Assembly (NCBI GenBank): GCA_016190755.1
Contig: JACPPY010000013.1
Span: forward strand, 1 to 56,205
Length of the DNA: 56,205 nucleotides
Direction of reading: 5' to 3'
Source of the DNA: Chloroflexota bacterium
GTDB taxonomy: Bacteria; Chloroflexota; Dehalococcoidia; JACPPY01
This document shows, in pieces, positions 34,615 to 42,930 of the stretch (its first letter is position 1; the number at the start of each line of letters is the position of its first letter). The position numbers and the translations under genes were made by a program. Under the pieces are notes generated by a model. The model did not search any database and was not told the DNA's origin. It saw only the letters and a program-made list of their open reading frames with translations.

Positions 34615-35448
34615 TCATCTGCGTTTCCTGGTGAGAATCCTCACTACCACGCTGGTTATCAGCACCAGGGCTATTAATACCAGCGCTGCGCCCCAGGCCT
34701 GGGACTGCCAGTCCGAGTACGGAGAGATGGCATAGCGGTATATCTGCAGCGGCAACGCGGCCACCGGGTTGTCCAGCCCTTGGAACCCCAGCCTGTTGCC
34801 AAAAGCAGTGAACAGCAGCGGAGCCGTCTCCCCAGCGACCCTGGCCATACCAAGCATAATGCCCGTTACTACCCCGGTCAAGGCGCCAGGCAGAACAATA
34901 CTCAGTATAGTGCGCCACAGCGGTATACCCAGCGCCAGCCCGGCCTCGCGGATGGTTGTTGGGACCAATCGCAAAGACTCTTCCGCTGTCCTGGCTATTA
35001 TGGGCATCATTATGAAAGCCAGTGCTATTCCACCCGACAGGGCGGAGAAGCTGCCCATTCTTATTACCACCAGGGCATACACGAACATGCCTATGACTAT
35101 GGAGGGCACACCGAAGAGAACGTCAGCGGTGAACCGGACTACCGAGCCAAACCGGTGGCCACCGAACTCAGACAGGTAGATCCCTGCCAGCAAACCAACA
35201 GGTATGCCGATGACACAGGCCAGCCCCACCAGCAGCAGCGTGCCCAGTATGGCGTTAGATATGCCACCTCCTGTCTCACCCACAGGTTGGGGAAGAGAGG
35301 TGAGGAACTGGAGATTTATGGCTGGTGCACCCTTGGCGATGGTGTAGGATAGTATGGCGATGAGCGCTACCGTGGCTGTGATCGCGCACAGGCCGCACAG
35401 CCCCAGCATGATCCAGTTCGTAGCCTTACGTGTTGCATAAGTGCTCAT
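34615..35448 (-). CDS. pstA: Phosphate ABC transporter permease PstA
   Basis: A 277-residue membrane protein with about six hydrophobic helices. The PstA segment [16 protein letters not shown] and the EAA-type loop [20 protein letters not shown] contact PstB. Its ATG at 35448 overlaps the pstC stop by 4 bp (ATGA), so translation is coupled. It pairs with PstC to form the phosphate channel in the membrane. Confidence 0.94.
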   Translation of the reverse strand: MSTYATRKATNWIMLGLCGLCAITATVALIAILSYTIAKGAPAINLQFLTSLPQPVGETGGGISNAILGTLLLVGLACVIGIPVGLLAGIYLSEFGGHRFGSVVRFTADVLFGVPSIVIGMFVYALVVIRMGSFSALSGGIALAFIMMPIIARTAEESLRLVPTTIREAGLALGIPLWRTILSIVLPGALTGVVTGIMLGMARVAGETAPLLFTAFGNRLGFQGLDNPVAALPLQIYRYAISPYSDWQSQAWGAALVLIALVLITSVVVRILTRKRR

Positions 35449-36395
35449 GTCTTCAGTCGGCCTCCTACCCCGCGGGTGGCTCGCCAGACCAGGAGCCGGG
35501 CCATAATATTCACCAGCAGCGATATTCCCAGCAGCACCAGCCCTATCTCGATCAGGGCCGAGATATAGAGGTCGCTGGTGGCCTCCGCAAACTCCGAAGC
35601 AATCTGGCTGGCCATCGTCTGGCCGGGAGCAAAGAGGGAGGGGCTGATCTTGAAAGCGTTGCCGATAACCATGGTTACGGCCATGGTCTCCCCCAGGGCG
35701 CGACCCAGCCCCAGTATTATGGCCCCAACAATGCCGGACCTGCCGTAAGGCAGCACGGCTCTCCAGATAGTCTCCCACTTCGTGGCCCCCAGCGCCAGCA
35801 TGGCTTCTTTCTGAGTTGAGGGCACCATACGGATGATATCCCTCGTGGTGGCGGTTACCAGCGGGAGTATCATTATCGCCAGGATGATGCCAGCAGAGAG
35901 TACACCTACACCGAACCTTGGCCCTTGGAACAAAGGCAAAAAACCGAGGTAGTCGCCTAACACCCTTTGCAGCGGGTCTCGTACCAATGGGACAAGAACG
36001 AACAGACCCCATATGCCATAGACCACGCTGGGTATGGCAGCCAGCAACTCCACCAGGAAAGAAACAACGTTGCCCACAGGAGAGGGTGCCAATTCGGTCA
36101 GGAAGATGGCAGCTCCGATGCTCAACGGCACTGCTATCAGGAGCGCGAGAAGGGAGGTGACTATCGTGCCGAAGATAGCCGGCAATGCGCCGAACTCCTC
36201 GGTGACAGCGTCCCAGGTCGTCCCAGTCAAGAATCCGGCGCCGAACCTCTCCAATGATGGCAGAGCTACAATCGTCATCTGGTACACTATGAGCAGCATC
36301 AGGGCGATGATCGCAAGGGCGGCAAGGAAGGTGACGGCCGGGAACACTGCATCGCCCCGCATTCCCGCCGCCCCAGGGAACGGCAGCCGGAGCAC
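35445..36395 (-). CDS. pstC: Phosphate ABC transporter permease PstC
   Basis: A 316-residue membrane protein with about six hydrophobic helices. It contains the PstC segment IPSVVYGIWGLFVLVPL and the EAA loop VPSTQKEAMLALGATKWETIW. The start is taken as GTG 36395, but the frame is open further upstream and the only clear Shine-Dalgarno (AAGAGGAG, about 36440) has no matching start in frame. ATG at codon 12 is another option. It is the first permease gene after a stem-loop that separates it from pstS. Confidence 0.92.
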   Translation of the reverse strand: MLRLPFPGAAGMRGDAVFPAVTFLAALAIIALMLLIVYQMTIVALPSLERFGAGFLTGTTWDAVTEEFGALPAIFGTIVTSLLALLIAVPLSIGAAIFLTELAPSPVGNVVSFLVELLAAIPSVVYGIWGLFVLVPLVRDPLQRVLGDYLGFLPLFQGPRFGVGVLSAGIILAIMILPLVTATTRDIIRMVPSTQKEAMLALGATKWETIWRAVLPYGRSGIVGAIILGLGRALGETMAVTMVIGNAFKISPSLFAPGQTMASQIASEFAEATSDLYISALIEIGLVLLGISLLVNIMARLLVWRATRGVGGRLKT

Positions 36396-36450
36396 ACGCG
36401 AGGCTATTGATTTTGGACCTGTCTGCGCTTTCGTACCTGCACTCCTCTTG

Positions 36451-36480
36451 TGGGTAGCACGATGAACGTCGTGCTACCCA
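36451..36480 (-). promoter_or_regulatory. Perfect 12-bp stem-loop between pstS and pstC
   Basis: TGGGTAGCACGA (36451-36462) pairs exactly with 36469-36480 around a 6-base loop. It starts 13 bp after the pstS stop and has no T-run on the minus strand. It probably stabilises pstS mRNA or attenuates read-through, giving more binding protein than permease. Confidence 0.8.
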
Positions 36481-36493
36481 AGAATGTCAACCG

Positions 36494-37615
36494 TTACCGG
36501 TCGAGCAATGGTTGGCCCTGGTAAGTGATGGACTTGATTAGCGCCTCGGTCTTTTTCACTGCGTCGGCGGAGAGGGATGCATACAGCAGTGGCGGCCCAT
36601 ACTTCTGGCCGTCGTGAATGCTCCACCACAGCAGGTCCACCAGCGCCTTACCCTTCACCTGGTCCGTCTGCACCTGGTACGCCAGTATCCAGGTGAAGCC
36701 CGATATGGGATAGGCCGCCGGATTGGCTGAGTCGGTTAGCATCACCTTCATGTCATCCGGTAGCTCGACTCCCTGGGCCGTGGCCGTAGTGGCCTCGATC
36801 GATGGTGCCACGAAGTTGCCGCTCTTGTTTTTCAACGAGGCAAAGGGTATGTTGTTCTGTGTGGCATAAGCCAGTTCCACATATCCTATGGCCCCCGCGA
36901 TCTGTTTCACCTGTCCGGCGACCCCTTCATTGCCCTGGCCGCCGATGTCGCCGGGCCACTTCACCGAGGTAGCATTGCCCACCTTATCTTTCCACTCCTG
37001 GCTCACCTTGCTCAGGTAGTTGGTGAAGATAAACGTGGTGCCGGAGCCGTCGGAGCGGTGTACCACTGCGATATCATTGGCTGGGATGTTTACGCCGGGG
37101 TTCAGCGCGGTTATCCTGGAATCGTTCCATTTGGTCAGCTTTTTCAGGTAGATGTCGGCTAGGATGTCAGCGGTGAGTTTAAGACCGGTGGACAACCCGG
37201 GGAGGTTGTATACCACGGCTACTGCGCCGCTGGTCATGGGTATGTGGAGCAGCTTCGCCGGGGCCGCGGCCGATTGGGCATCGGTCATAATGCCGTCGGA
37301 GGCGCCGAAGTCCACGGTCTTCTCTGTGATCTGCCGGATGCCGCCGCCGGAGCCGATGGACTGGTAGTTAACATCGACGTTGGAAATCTTGCTGTACTCC
37401 GAGAACATCTTGGAGTACAGGGGGTAGGGGAAGGTAGCTCCGGCGCCGGTGAGGTTAATACGTGCGCCAGACGGCGTTGTGGTCTGTCCGGATGTCGTCA
37501 CGCCAGGCAGAGTTCCTGATGGCGAGCCGGAGCTGCAAGCAAACGCAACCAGAATTGCTGCCAGCAACGGCAGCAAAAGGATACCAATGAATATTCGTTT
37601 TCTTGTGTTTGTCAT
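36494..37615 (-). CDS. pstS: Phosphate-binding lipoprotein PstS
   Basis: A 373-residue phosphate-binding lipoprotein. The signal peptide has lipobox LVAFAC (Cys about 27), followed by a Gly/Ser/Thr linker. The PstS domain has GAGATFPYPLYSKMF (phosphate-contacting Thr/Phe), SIGSGGG, DFGASDGIM and HRSDGSGTTFIFTNYL. The start is ATG 37615 with GAAGGAAAG upstream; the frame to 37675 adds a tail without support. The gene follows a Pho-box array (37679-37739), so it should be switched on by phosphate limitation. An outer-face lipoprotein fits a monoderm cell. Confidence 0.94.
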   Translation of the reverse strand: MTNTRKRIFIGILLLPLLAAILVAFACSSGSPSGTLPGVTTSGQTTTPSGARINLTGAGATFPYPLYSKMFSEYSKISNVDVNYQSIGSGGGIRQITEKTVDFGASDGIMTDAQSAAAPAKLLHIPMTSGAVAVVYNLPGLSTGLKLTADILADIYLKKLTKWNDSRITALNPGVNIPANDIAVVHRSDGSGTTFIFTNYLSKVSQEWKDKVGNATSVKWPGDIGGQGNEGVAGQVKQIAGAIGYVELAYATQNNIPFASLKNKSGNFVAPSIEATTATAQGVELPDDMKVMLTDSANPAAYPISGFTWILAYQVQTDQVKGKALVDLLWWSIHDGQKYGPPLLYASLSADAVKKTEALIKSITYQGQPLLDR

Positions 37616-37678
37616 CTTTCCTTCTTCGATTTTCAGTGCATGCTGGCCAGACTTGCCTGAAGTAGTATAGGACAAGCC

Positions 37679-37739
37679 GGTTAAGGCACCTTCAACGCAT
37701 GTTTAACGGAAGGAAAAATGTTTGTTAAGGGGATGTTAA
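37679..37739 (-). promoter_or_regulatory. Pho-box array (six 11-bp-spaced repeats) before pstS
   Basis: Read on the minus strand, hexamers start every 11 bp: TTAACA, TTAACA, TTTTCC, TTAAAC, TTGAAG, TTAACC. The first two (37734-37739 and 37723-37728) are perfect TTAACA-N5-TTAACA, the Gram-positive Pho-box form bound by tandem PhoB/PhoP dimers. The array ends 63 bp before the pstS ATG and lies just after the phoR stop. Confidence 0.8.
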
Positions 37740-37748
37740 GAGGCCTGC

Positions 37749-39518
37749 TTACTCGGCTATAGGCAGGGTGAATGTAAAGGAACTGCCGTGTCCCTCTTCG
37801 CTCTGGACGGCTATTTCCCCACCGTGCGCCATAACAATATGTTTCGCGATTGCCAGTCCCAGTCCCGTGCCGCCACCGGCTCGCGATTTCTCTACCTTGT
37901 AGAACCGTTCGAAGATGTGCGGCAAGTGTTCGGATGCAATGCCTGCTCCCATATCGGACACTGTCAGTGCCAGCTTGTCTCCGGCCGGTTGTGCAGTCGC
38001 GGTTATCCTGCCCCCCGGCGCACTGAACTTGATCGCATTATCAAGCAAATTGGACAGCACCTGAAGGACCATATCCTTATCGGCAAATACTGCCGGGAGC
38101 TCGGAAGATATCTGCATGGATATCATCAATTGCTTCGCCTCAGCCTTGGAGGAAAGCCGCTGCACTGCCTCCGCGACGAGGGTGTCGACAGGCACTATAG
38201 AGGGTGATGGCGCCACCTGGCCACTTTCCAGCCGTGAGAGCTCGAGCAAGTCGGCCACAAGCCTTGCCATCCGATCGACCTCCGAATTTATGCGCCTCAG
38301 GAAGTCCCGAGAGGCATCATGGTCTTCCAGGGCCCCCTCTTCCAGAGTGTCGACAGCGGCCTTGATGGATGTTAATGGTGTCCGTAATTCATGGGACACG
38401 TTGGCCACGAACTCGCGGCGAGTCTTCTCGAGACGGCGCATTCCGGTAATATCGTGGAGCACGAGCAGTATCCTATTCGCCGCATTCGAGGCCATGGGCG
38501 TTGCCGTCACAGCCAGGTATCTCCTGGAACGTAGTAGGTCGATCTCGCCTCCTTGTGGGTGTCCCGTACGTGAACATTCCCTGAGAAGGCCGTGCAACTC
38601 AAATTCACGGTCCAGCTCGATCAGGCGCTGCCCGATCGGAAGCGGCCTGCCCAGAAGTTGTTCCGCGGCCGGGTTGGCCAGGGCCACGGTGCCATCCCCA
38701 TCGGTCATTATGACTCCTTCTGACATTGTCGACAGAACGGCTGATAGTTTATCTCTCTCCGAGCCAAGGTTGGACACCATCTCCCTGAGGCTCTGCGCCA
38801 TGTCATTGAAGGCTCGGGCTAACTCTCCGGCCTCATCTGGTGAGTCTACCTCTGCCTTGCGGTCCAGCTCGCCCGCAGCAAGTCTGCGAGCGCTCCTCGT
38901 GACTTCCCTAATAGCGCGCGTGGTCCGCCGAGCGATGAATGTAGCCAACACGGCAGCCAGCAGGGTTATCGTTCCGGCGGCAAGCAGGACAGTGGCCCTC
39001 ATTCGAGACAGTGCCGCTTGTGTCTTGCCTGTGGGCAACGCCACCCTGGCCACGCCGGTAATCTGAGTATTGGTCATAATGGGTACGGCGACGTACATCA
39101 TCTCCTCGCCAAGCGTGGCACTGAGCCTGGTCGAAGCCCCGAAACCTCCGCTTATGGCATCGCGTATCTCAGGTCGTGTTGAGTGATTCTCCATGGCGAG
39201 CGGGTCATCGTTGGAGTCAGCGAGAATGGTGCCATCTACGCGAATGAAAGTCACCCTGGCGCCGAAAAGCGCGGCCATCTCCTTCGCGAGTTCCTCAAGC
39301 CCCCGATCTCCCGGCGGAACGTCGAGATGTCCGCTCACCTCTCTGGCGACCATTCTGGCATCGATGTCCAATTGGGTACGCAGGTCAGTCAAATAGTTAT
39401 CGCGCACCTGCGTCACCAGGTACGCGCTGACGAGCCCCATTGTTACGAGGATAAGAGCAATATAGGAAAGAGCAATACGCCAGGCCTGAGTGTGGAATAT
39501 TGCTCGAAGTTCGGCCAT
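37749..39518 (-). CDS. phoR: Phosphate-response sensor histidine kinase PhoR
   Basis: A 589-residue membrane kinase. It has a first membrane helix (about 18-38), an extracytoplasmic sensor region (about 40-170), a second helix (about 175-198), HAMP (about 198-250), PAS (about 255-355), HisKA with H376 in [12 protein letters not shown], and a HATPase domain with DMGAGI and GTGLGLAI. This is the layout of Gram-positive PhoR, not the short E. coli form. The start ATG 39518 lies 1 bp after the phoB stop, with GAAGGGT upstream; a GTG at 39548 would overlap phoB. It phosphorylates PhoB at low phosphate. Confidence 0.92.
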   Translation of the reverse strand: MAELRAIFHTQAWRIALSYIALILVTMGLVSAYLVTQVRDNYLTDLRTQLDIDARMVAREVSGHLDVPPGDRGLEELAKEMAALFGARVTFIRVDGTILADSNDDPLAMENHSTRPEIRDAISGGFGASTRLSATLGEEMMYVAVPIMTNTQITGVARVALPTGKTQAALSRMRATVLLAAGTITLLAAVLATFIARRTTRAIREVTRSARRLAAGELDRKAEVDSPDEAGELARAFNDMAQSLREMVSNLGSERDKLSAVLSTMSEGVIMTDGDGTVALANPAAEQLLGRPLPIGQRLIELDREFELHGLLRECSRTGHPQGGEIDLLRSRRYLAVTATPMASNAANRILLVLHDITGMRRLEKTRREFVANVSHELRTPLTSIKAAVDTLEEGALEDHDASRDFLRRINSEVDRMARLVADLLELSRLESGQVAPSPSIVPVDTLVAEAVQRLSSKAEAKQLMISMQISSELPAVFADKDMVLQVLSNLLDNAIKFSAPGGRITATAQPAGDKLALTVSDMGAGIASEHLPHIFERFYKVEKSRAGGGTGLGLAIAKHIVMAHGGEIAVQSEEGHGSSFTFTLPIAE

Positions 39519-39519
39519 G

Positions 39520-40251
39520 CTACCCTTCAAACCTGTAGCCAACTCCACGGATGGTGCTGATGCGCGTTGGCCGGGCCGGGTCTGCCTCTATTCTTTCTCT
39601 GAGCCAGCGTACATGGACATCAACCGTACGCGTATCAACCTCCACCTCGTAGCCCCATACCTGGGCCAAAATGAGCTCGCGCGTGACAGCCCTACCCCGG
39701 TTACTCATTAGAAAAACGAGCAGGTCGAACTCCTTCGGTTTCAGTTCCAACTCCCGGCCATGCAGCCACACCTTGTGCGCTACGACGTCTGCCTTCAGGT
39801 CTCCACGGGTCAAGGATTGCGGCTCTTCTGAATTCGAGGCCGGTGTCGGCCCTTCAGCACGGCGAAGCAGCGCCCTGACCCTTGCCACCAACTCGCGCAT
39901 GCTAAAGGGTTTGGTCACGTAGTCGTCAGCTCCAACTTCAAGTCCCACGACTTTGTCCACCACCTCATCCCTGGCAGTGAGCATGAGTATAGGCACGGAC
40001 ATATCTTTTCGGAGGATACGGCACACTTCCAGGCCATCCAGTCCGGGAAGCATGATGTCGAGGAGGATAAGGTCCGGACGGCTGGCCTTGGCCAGCGCCA
40101 CGGCCTTTTCGCCGTCCGCTGCGGCAGTTACCCTATAGCCCTCCGCAGTGAACTTGTAGCGGAGCGTTTCTCGGAGGTTTTCCTCGTCCTCCACAACCAG
40201 GATTTTCTTCTGCGTGGTTGGCCCCAGAGATCTGTTCTGAAGTTCATGCAT
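39520..40251 (-). CDS. phoB: Phosphate-response regulator PhoB (PhoP-type)
   Basis: A 243-residue OmpR-family regulator. The receiver has acids E21/D22, phosphorylation site D65 ([13 protein letters not shown]) and K in VTKPF. The winged helix has the recognition region [15 protein letters not shown] and ends [10 protein letters not shown]. The start is ATG 40251; a further ATG at 40287 has no ribosome site. It is expected to bind the TTAACA arrays before pstS and amtB. Its gene lies downstream of amtB, the PII gene and a small ORF on the same strand, so it may regulate its own transcript. Confidence 0.92.
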   Translation of the reverse strand: MHELQNRSLGPTTQKKILVVEDEENLRETLRYKFTAEGYRVTAAADGEKAVALAKASRPDLILLDIMLPGLDGLEVCRILRKDMSVPILMLTARDEVVDKVVGLEVGADDYVTKPFSMRELVARVRALLRRAEGPTPASNSEEPQSLTRGDLKADVVAHKVWLHGRELELKPKEFDLLVFLMSNRGRAVTRELILAQVWGYEVEVDTRTVDVHVRWLRERIEADPARPTRISTIRGVGYRFEG

Positions 40252-40334
40252 CTCAGTACTTGCAGGTATATTATACCCGCATATCATGCTGCATGCCTGG
40301 CCCCAACCTGTGGCCGGTGCGGTTGGTCCCGTGA

Positions 40335-40427
40335 TTACGATTTAGGGTTTCGTGGCGACCGCGTCGGCAGCACTATCCAGGCCACTATCGTGGCGATGAA
40401 AAACACTGTGCCGATAATGATCTCCAT
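40335..40427 (-). CDS. 30-residue single-span membrane miniprotein
   Basis: A short ORF ([20 protein letters not shown] followed by a polar tail [10 protein letters not shown]) between the PII gene and phoB. AAGGAG lies 7 nt before the ATG. One hydrophobic helix of about 19 residues is followed by a basic tail, suggesting an inner-membrane miniprotein. It is not a recognised KdpF or AmtB accessory protein. Its place in the amtB-PII-phoBR run suggests a regulatory or transporter-associated role, but this is only positional. Confidence 0.6.
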   Translation of the reverse strand: MEIIIGTVFFIATIVAWIVLPTRSPRNPKS

Positions 40428-40473
40428 GTTCCAACTCCTTGCCAGTTAGTCAACACCACGGATGAATACCTCT

Positions 40474-40815
40474 TCAAAGAGCAGTGTCCCCATATTCACC
40501 GGTCCGTACCCGATAAACATTGGCCACAGGCATGACGAATACCTTGCCATCACCGATGTTGCCGGTGCGAGCGTTGGTTATTATTATGTCTACTACCCGC
40601 TGGGTATCAGCATCGCGGCATACTACCTCGATCTTCGCTTTGGGCAGCATGTCTATCGAAGCCCGCTCCCCGGTGCGCCCTACGTGAACAACTCCACGCT
40701 GCCGTCCCCGGCCGGTTACCGGCACGACGTTCAGCCCGGCGAAACCTGCTTCCGCCAAGGCGTCTTTCACTCTGTCAACGCGCTCCGGCCGGATAATAGC
40801 TTCAACTTTGTTCAT
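40474..40815 (-). CDS. PII-family signal protein (GlnB/GlnK-like) without the T-loop tyrosine
   Basis: A 113-residue PII protein. It keeps MNKVEAIIRPERVDRVKDAL, GRGRQRG, the LPKAKIEVV segment and the C-terminal TGNIGDGKVFVMPVANVYRVRTGE signature, which bind ATP/ADP and 2-oxoglutarate. The T-loop reads GVVHVGRTGERASIDMLPK, where E. coli GlnB has the uridylylated Tyr51 in AEYMVDFLPK. Tyrosine is absent, so control by uridylylation is excluded and ligand control is likely. The start ATG at 40815 has AAGGAG 5 nt upstream. It is 9 bp after amtB, the usual glnK-amtB partnership but with amtB first. Confidence 0.9.
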   Translation of the reverse strand: MNKVEAIIRPERVDRVKDALAEAGFAGLNVVPVTGRGRQRGVVHVGRTGERASIDMLPKAKIEVVCRDADTQRVVDIIITNARTGNIGDGKVFVMPVANVYRVRTGEYGDTAL

Positions 40816-40824
40816 CACTTCTCC

Positions 40825-42054
40825 TTATTGCACGTATGCACGCTCACCATGCTGGCTGAGGTCCAATCCTCGCTCTTCCTCACGTTCATCTACCCTCAAT
40901 CCTATTAGCCTATCCACCAGCCACAGGATACCGAGGGTCATGCCGAACGAGAATGCCCAGGCTACCAACACCGCCAGCGCCTGCTTGCCCAATAATGTAG
41001 TCCCGCCGTACACCAGCCCGTTCGCGCCGGTGCTATTGATGGCGAGGTTGGCGAACAACCCTGTGGCCAGTGCACCCCACGTTCCGCCCACCCCATGACA
41101 TGCCCAAACATCTAGGGCATCGTCGGCATTCCTCCAACCCGAGCGTATTCGGGCGGCCACGTAGCTGATGATGCCAGCCCCGAGCCCTATGATAACGGCT
41201 GACATCGGCCCGACGAAGCCCGACGCCGGGGTTATGGCGACCAGCCCGACGACCGCACCCGAGGCCGCTCCGATGACGCTAGGAGCGCCACTCAGCCACC
41301 AGGACATAGTCATCCACGCCAGAGCGCCCATGGCTGCTGCTGTATTGGTAACCACAAAGGCGTTAACGGCAAGAGCGTTGGCTCCCAGGGCACTGCCGGC
41401 GTTGAAGCCGAACCAGCCAAACCACAACAGCCCGGCTCCCAGCACAACAAACGGTATGTTGTGTGGCTCTTTTGCTTCTTTCCCGTAGCCCAACCGTGGC
41501 CCGATGTACAACGCGGCGGCAAGGGCGGCTACGCCGGAACTGATATGGACAACTGTGCCTCCCGCGAAGTCCAGTGCTCCCATGTTGCGCAGCCACCCGC
41601 CGGCACCCCACACCCAATGCGCCAGAGGACTGTATACCAGGGTAGACCACAATATTGTGAAAACAAGGAAGGACTTGAATTTGATCCGCTCAGCGAATGC
41701 CCCGGATATTAAGGCTGGCGTAATAATGGCGAACATCGCCTGGTAGATCATGAAGGCCTGGTGTGGTATCGTAGCCGCGTATTCCGAGTTGGGGTCAGCC
41801 CCCACACCGTTTAACCCGAACCACTCCAGCCCGCCTATGATGTGCGCCTTGTCAGGGCCGAAGGCCAGCGTGTAACCCCAGAGCACCCACTGCACGCTCA
41901 CGACAGCTATGATGACGAAGCTGTGCATGATGGTTGAGAGGACGTTCTTGCGCCCCACAAGCCCTCCATAAAAGAAGGCCAGTCCTGGTGTCATCAGCAG
42001 CACAAGCGCCGCCGAGGCCAACATCCAAGCCGTATCGCCAGTATCTATTTGCAT
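40825..42054 (-). CDS. amtB: Ammonium transporter AmtB
   Basis: A 409-residue Amt/MEP/Rh channel with about eleven hydrophobic helices. It opens [27 protein letters not shown] and has the S1-site aromatic segment [20 protein letters not shown]. The twin pore histidines are in [11 protein letters not shown] and in the later [20 protein letters not shown]. The start ATG 42054 has GAGG upstream; the frame to 42099 adds a nonconserved tail. It imports ammonium and is gated by the PII protein encoded next. A TTAACA-type Pho box lies 70-120 bp upstream. Confidence 0.95.
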   Translation of the reverse strand: MQIDTGDTAWMLASAALVLLMTPGLAFFYGGLVGRKNVLSTIMHSFVIIAVVSVQWVLWGYTLAFGPDKAHIIGGLEWFGLNGVGADPNSEYAATIPHQAFMIYQAMFAIITPALISGAFAERIKFKSFLVFTILWSTLVYSPLAHWVWGAGGWLRNMGALDFAGGTVVHISSGVAALAAALYIGPRLGYGKEAKEPHNIPFVVLGAGLLWFGWFGFNAGSALGANALAVNAFVVTNTAAAMGALAWMTMSWWLSGAPSVIGAASGAVVGLVAITPASGFVGPMSAVIIGLGAGIISYVAARIRSGWRNADDALDVWACHGVGGTWGALATGLFANLAINSTGANGLVYGGTTLLGKQALAVLVAWAFSFGMTLGILWLVDRLIGLRVDEREEERGLDLSQHGERAYVQ

Positions 42055-42123
42055 GTCCTCATCCTTTCGAGTGGCTGAATTCTTGCTGGTGGCTGTCATA
42101 TTAGTCGCAGGCGATTTCCAGGC

Positions 42124-42173
42124 GATTACGCTCCGATTTCCGGATGGTTACACCGTTGTTAAGGGTATGTTAA
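42124..42173 (-). promoter_or_regulatory. Pho box upstream of amtB, in the 331-bp divergent spacer
   Basis: On the minus strand, TTAACA-N5-TTAACA (42168-42173 and 42157-42162), then at the same 11-bp step GTAACC (42146-42151), GAAATC and GTAATC. Two copies are perfect, as before pstS. The array lies about 70 bp before the amtB ATG in a 331-bp divergent spacer shared with the secreted protein gene at 42386; I see nothing else firm in this spacer. Confidence 0.65.
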
Positions 42174-42385
42174 GCTTCTCCGAAATGCAGATGTTCTCTC
42201 CACCGGTCGTGCTGTCCCAACCTCTTACTTGTAGAGCACGCACGCCCTTATACATCGAAAAAGTTGGGAAACCTACACCCTGCACATGAGCAGAGCAAAC
42301 CATTTTCACACTTCGTGCACATCGCTGTGCAATAGCATTGTTACCGGATGCCTAGGACCAAATATTTAATAAGGAGGTGGAGAGA

Positions 42386-42835
42386 ATGAAAAGAATGAAG
42401 GGGGTCGGACGCCTTTTCGCGGTAGCGTCAGCAGTAGTAATCACTCTTATGGTTCTTACTGCAGGTATAGTTCAAGCAGGATGGGAATGGTGTGATGATC
42501 CAATAATCTCCATTGGCAATAGTACAGTCAACATCTCGTTCCTAAGTGACGGAGGGACGCAGAATTACAGTTCCTCCGTGACAGTCACAGTGCCAGAAGG
42601 TGTCACAGCAAAAGTGCTTGATGCCCAAGGCTCTTCCGTGACCCTTGCAACCTCTAATGCTCTCAAGGTGAAAAACAACTCCGTCCAGGTTGCGATAAGT
42701 GCGCTCGTCACCGGACCTGCCGGAGACGAATCCGGGATCAAGGTTCAGGTTACCGCCAACGGCCGAGTCCTCGGCCAGGCTGTGGGTAAGGTCGGTCAAG
42801 AAATCATGCTCACAGTTGGTGTCCCCACCCGGTAA
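42386..42835 (+). CDS. Secreted hypothetical protein
   Basis: A 149-residue protein with a clear signal peptide: a basic start MKRMKGVGR, then a hydrophobic stretch up to GIVQAG at about residue 32. The mature part (about 115 residues) is rich in Val, Ser, Thr and Asn with alternating beta-type pattern and no cysteine pair beyond one Cys near the cleavage site. It is not recognised. AAGGAGG precedes the ATG by about 8 nt; a GTG nine bases earlier is less likely. It is divergent from amtB and shares its upstream spacer with a Pho box. Confidence 0.7.
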   Translation: MKRMKGVGRLFAVASAVVITLMVLTAGIVQAGWEWCDDPIISIGNSTVNISFLSDGGTQNYSSSVTVTVPEGVTAKVLDAQGSSVTLATSNALKVKNNSVQVAISALVTGPAGDESGIKVQVTANGRVLGQAVGKVGQEIMLTVGVPTR

Positions 42836-42854
42836 AGATGTCTTTAGGAATTGT

Positions 42855-42871
42855 GGTGCGCTTGGCGCACC
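42855..42871 (+). terminator. Possible terminator hairpin after the secreted protein gene
   Basis: A 7-bp stem GGTGCGC/GCGCACC with loop TTG, 20 bp after the stop codon. There is no clear T-run, so it may only be a mRNA 3'-end hairpin. Confidence 0.4.
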
Positions 42872-42930
42872 TCTCCGGTCGACCAGGTTGCTGGAGAGTT
42901 CAATAGTCCTGCTTTGTGAGGCAGTGTAAT

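Noticed and set aside
38116-39066. 316-residue plus-strand frame opposite phoR
   Set aside because: Ser/Arg-rich antisense shadow of a conserved kinase gene, without a ribosome site or homology.
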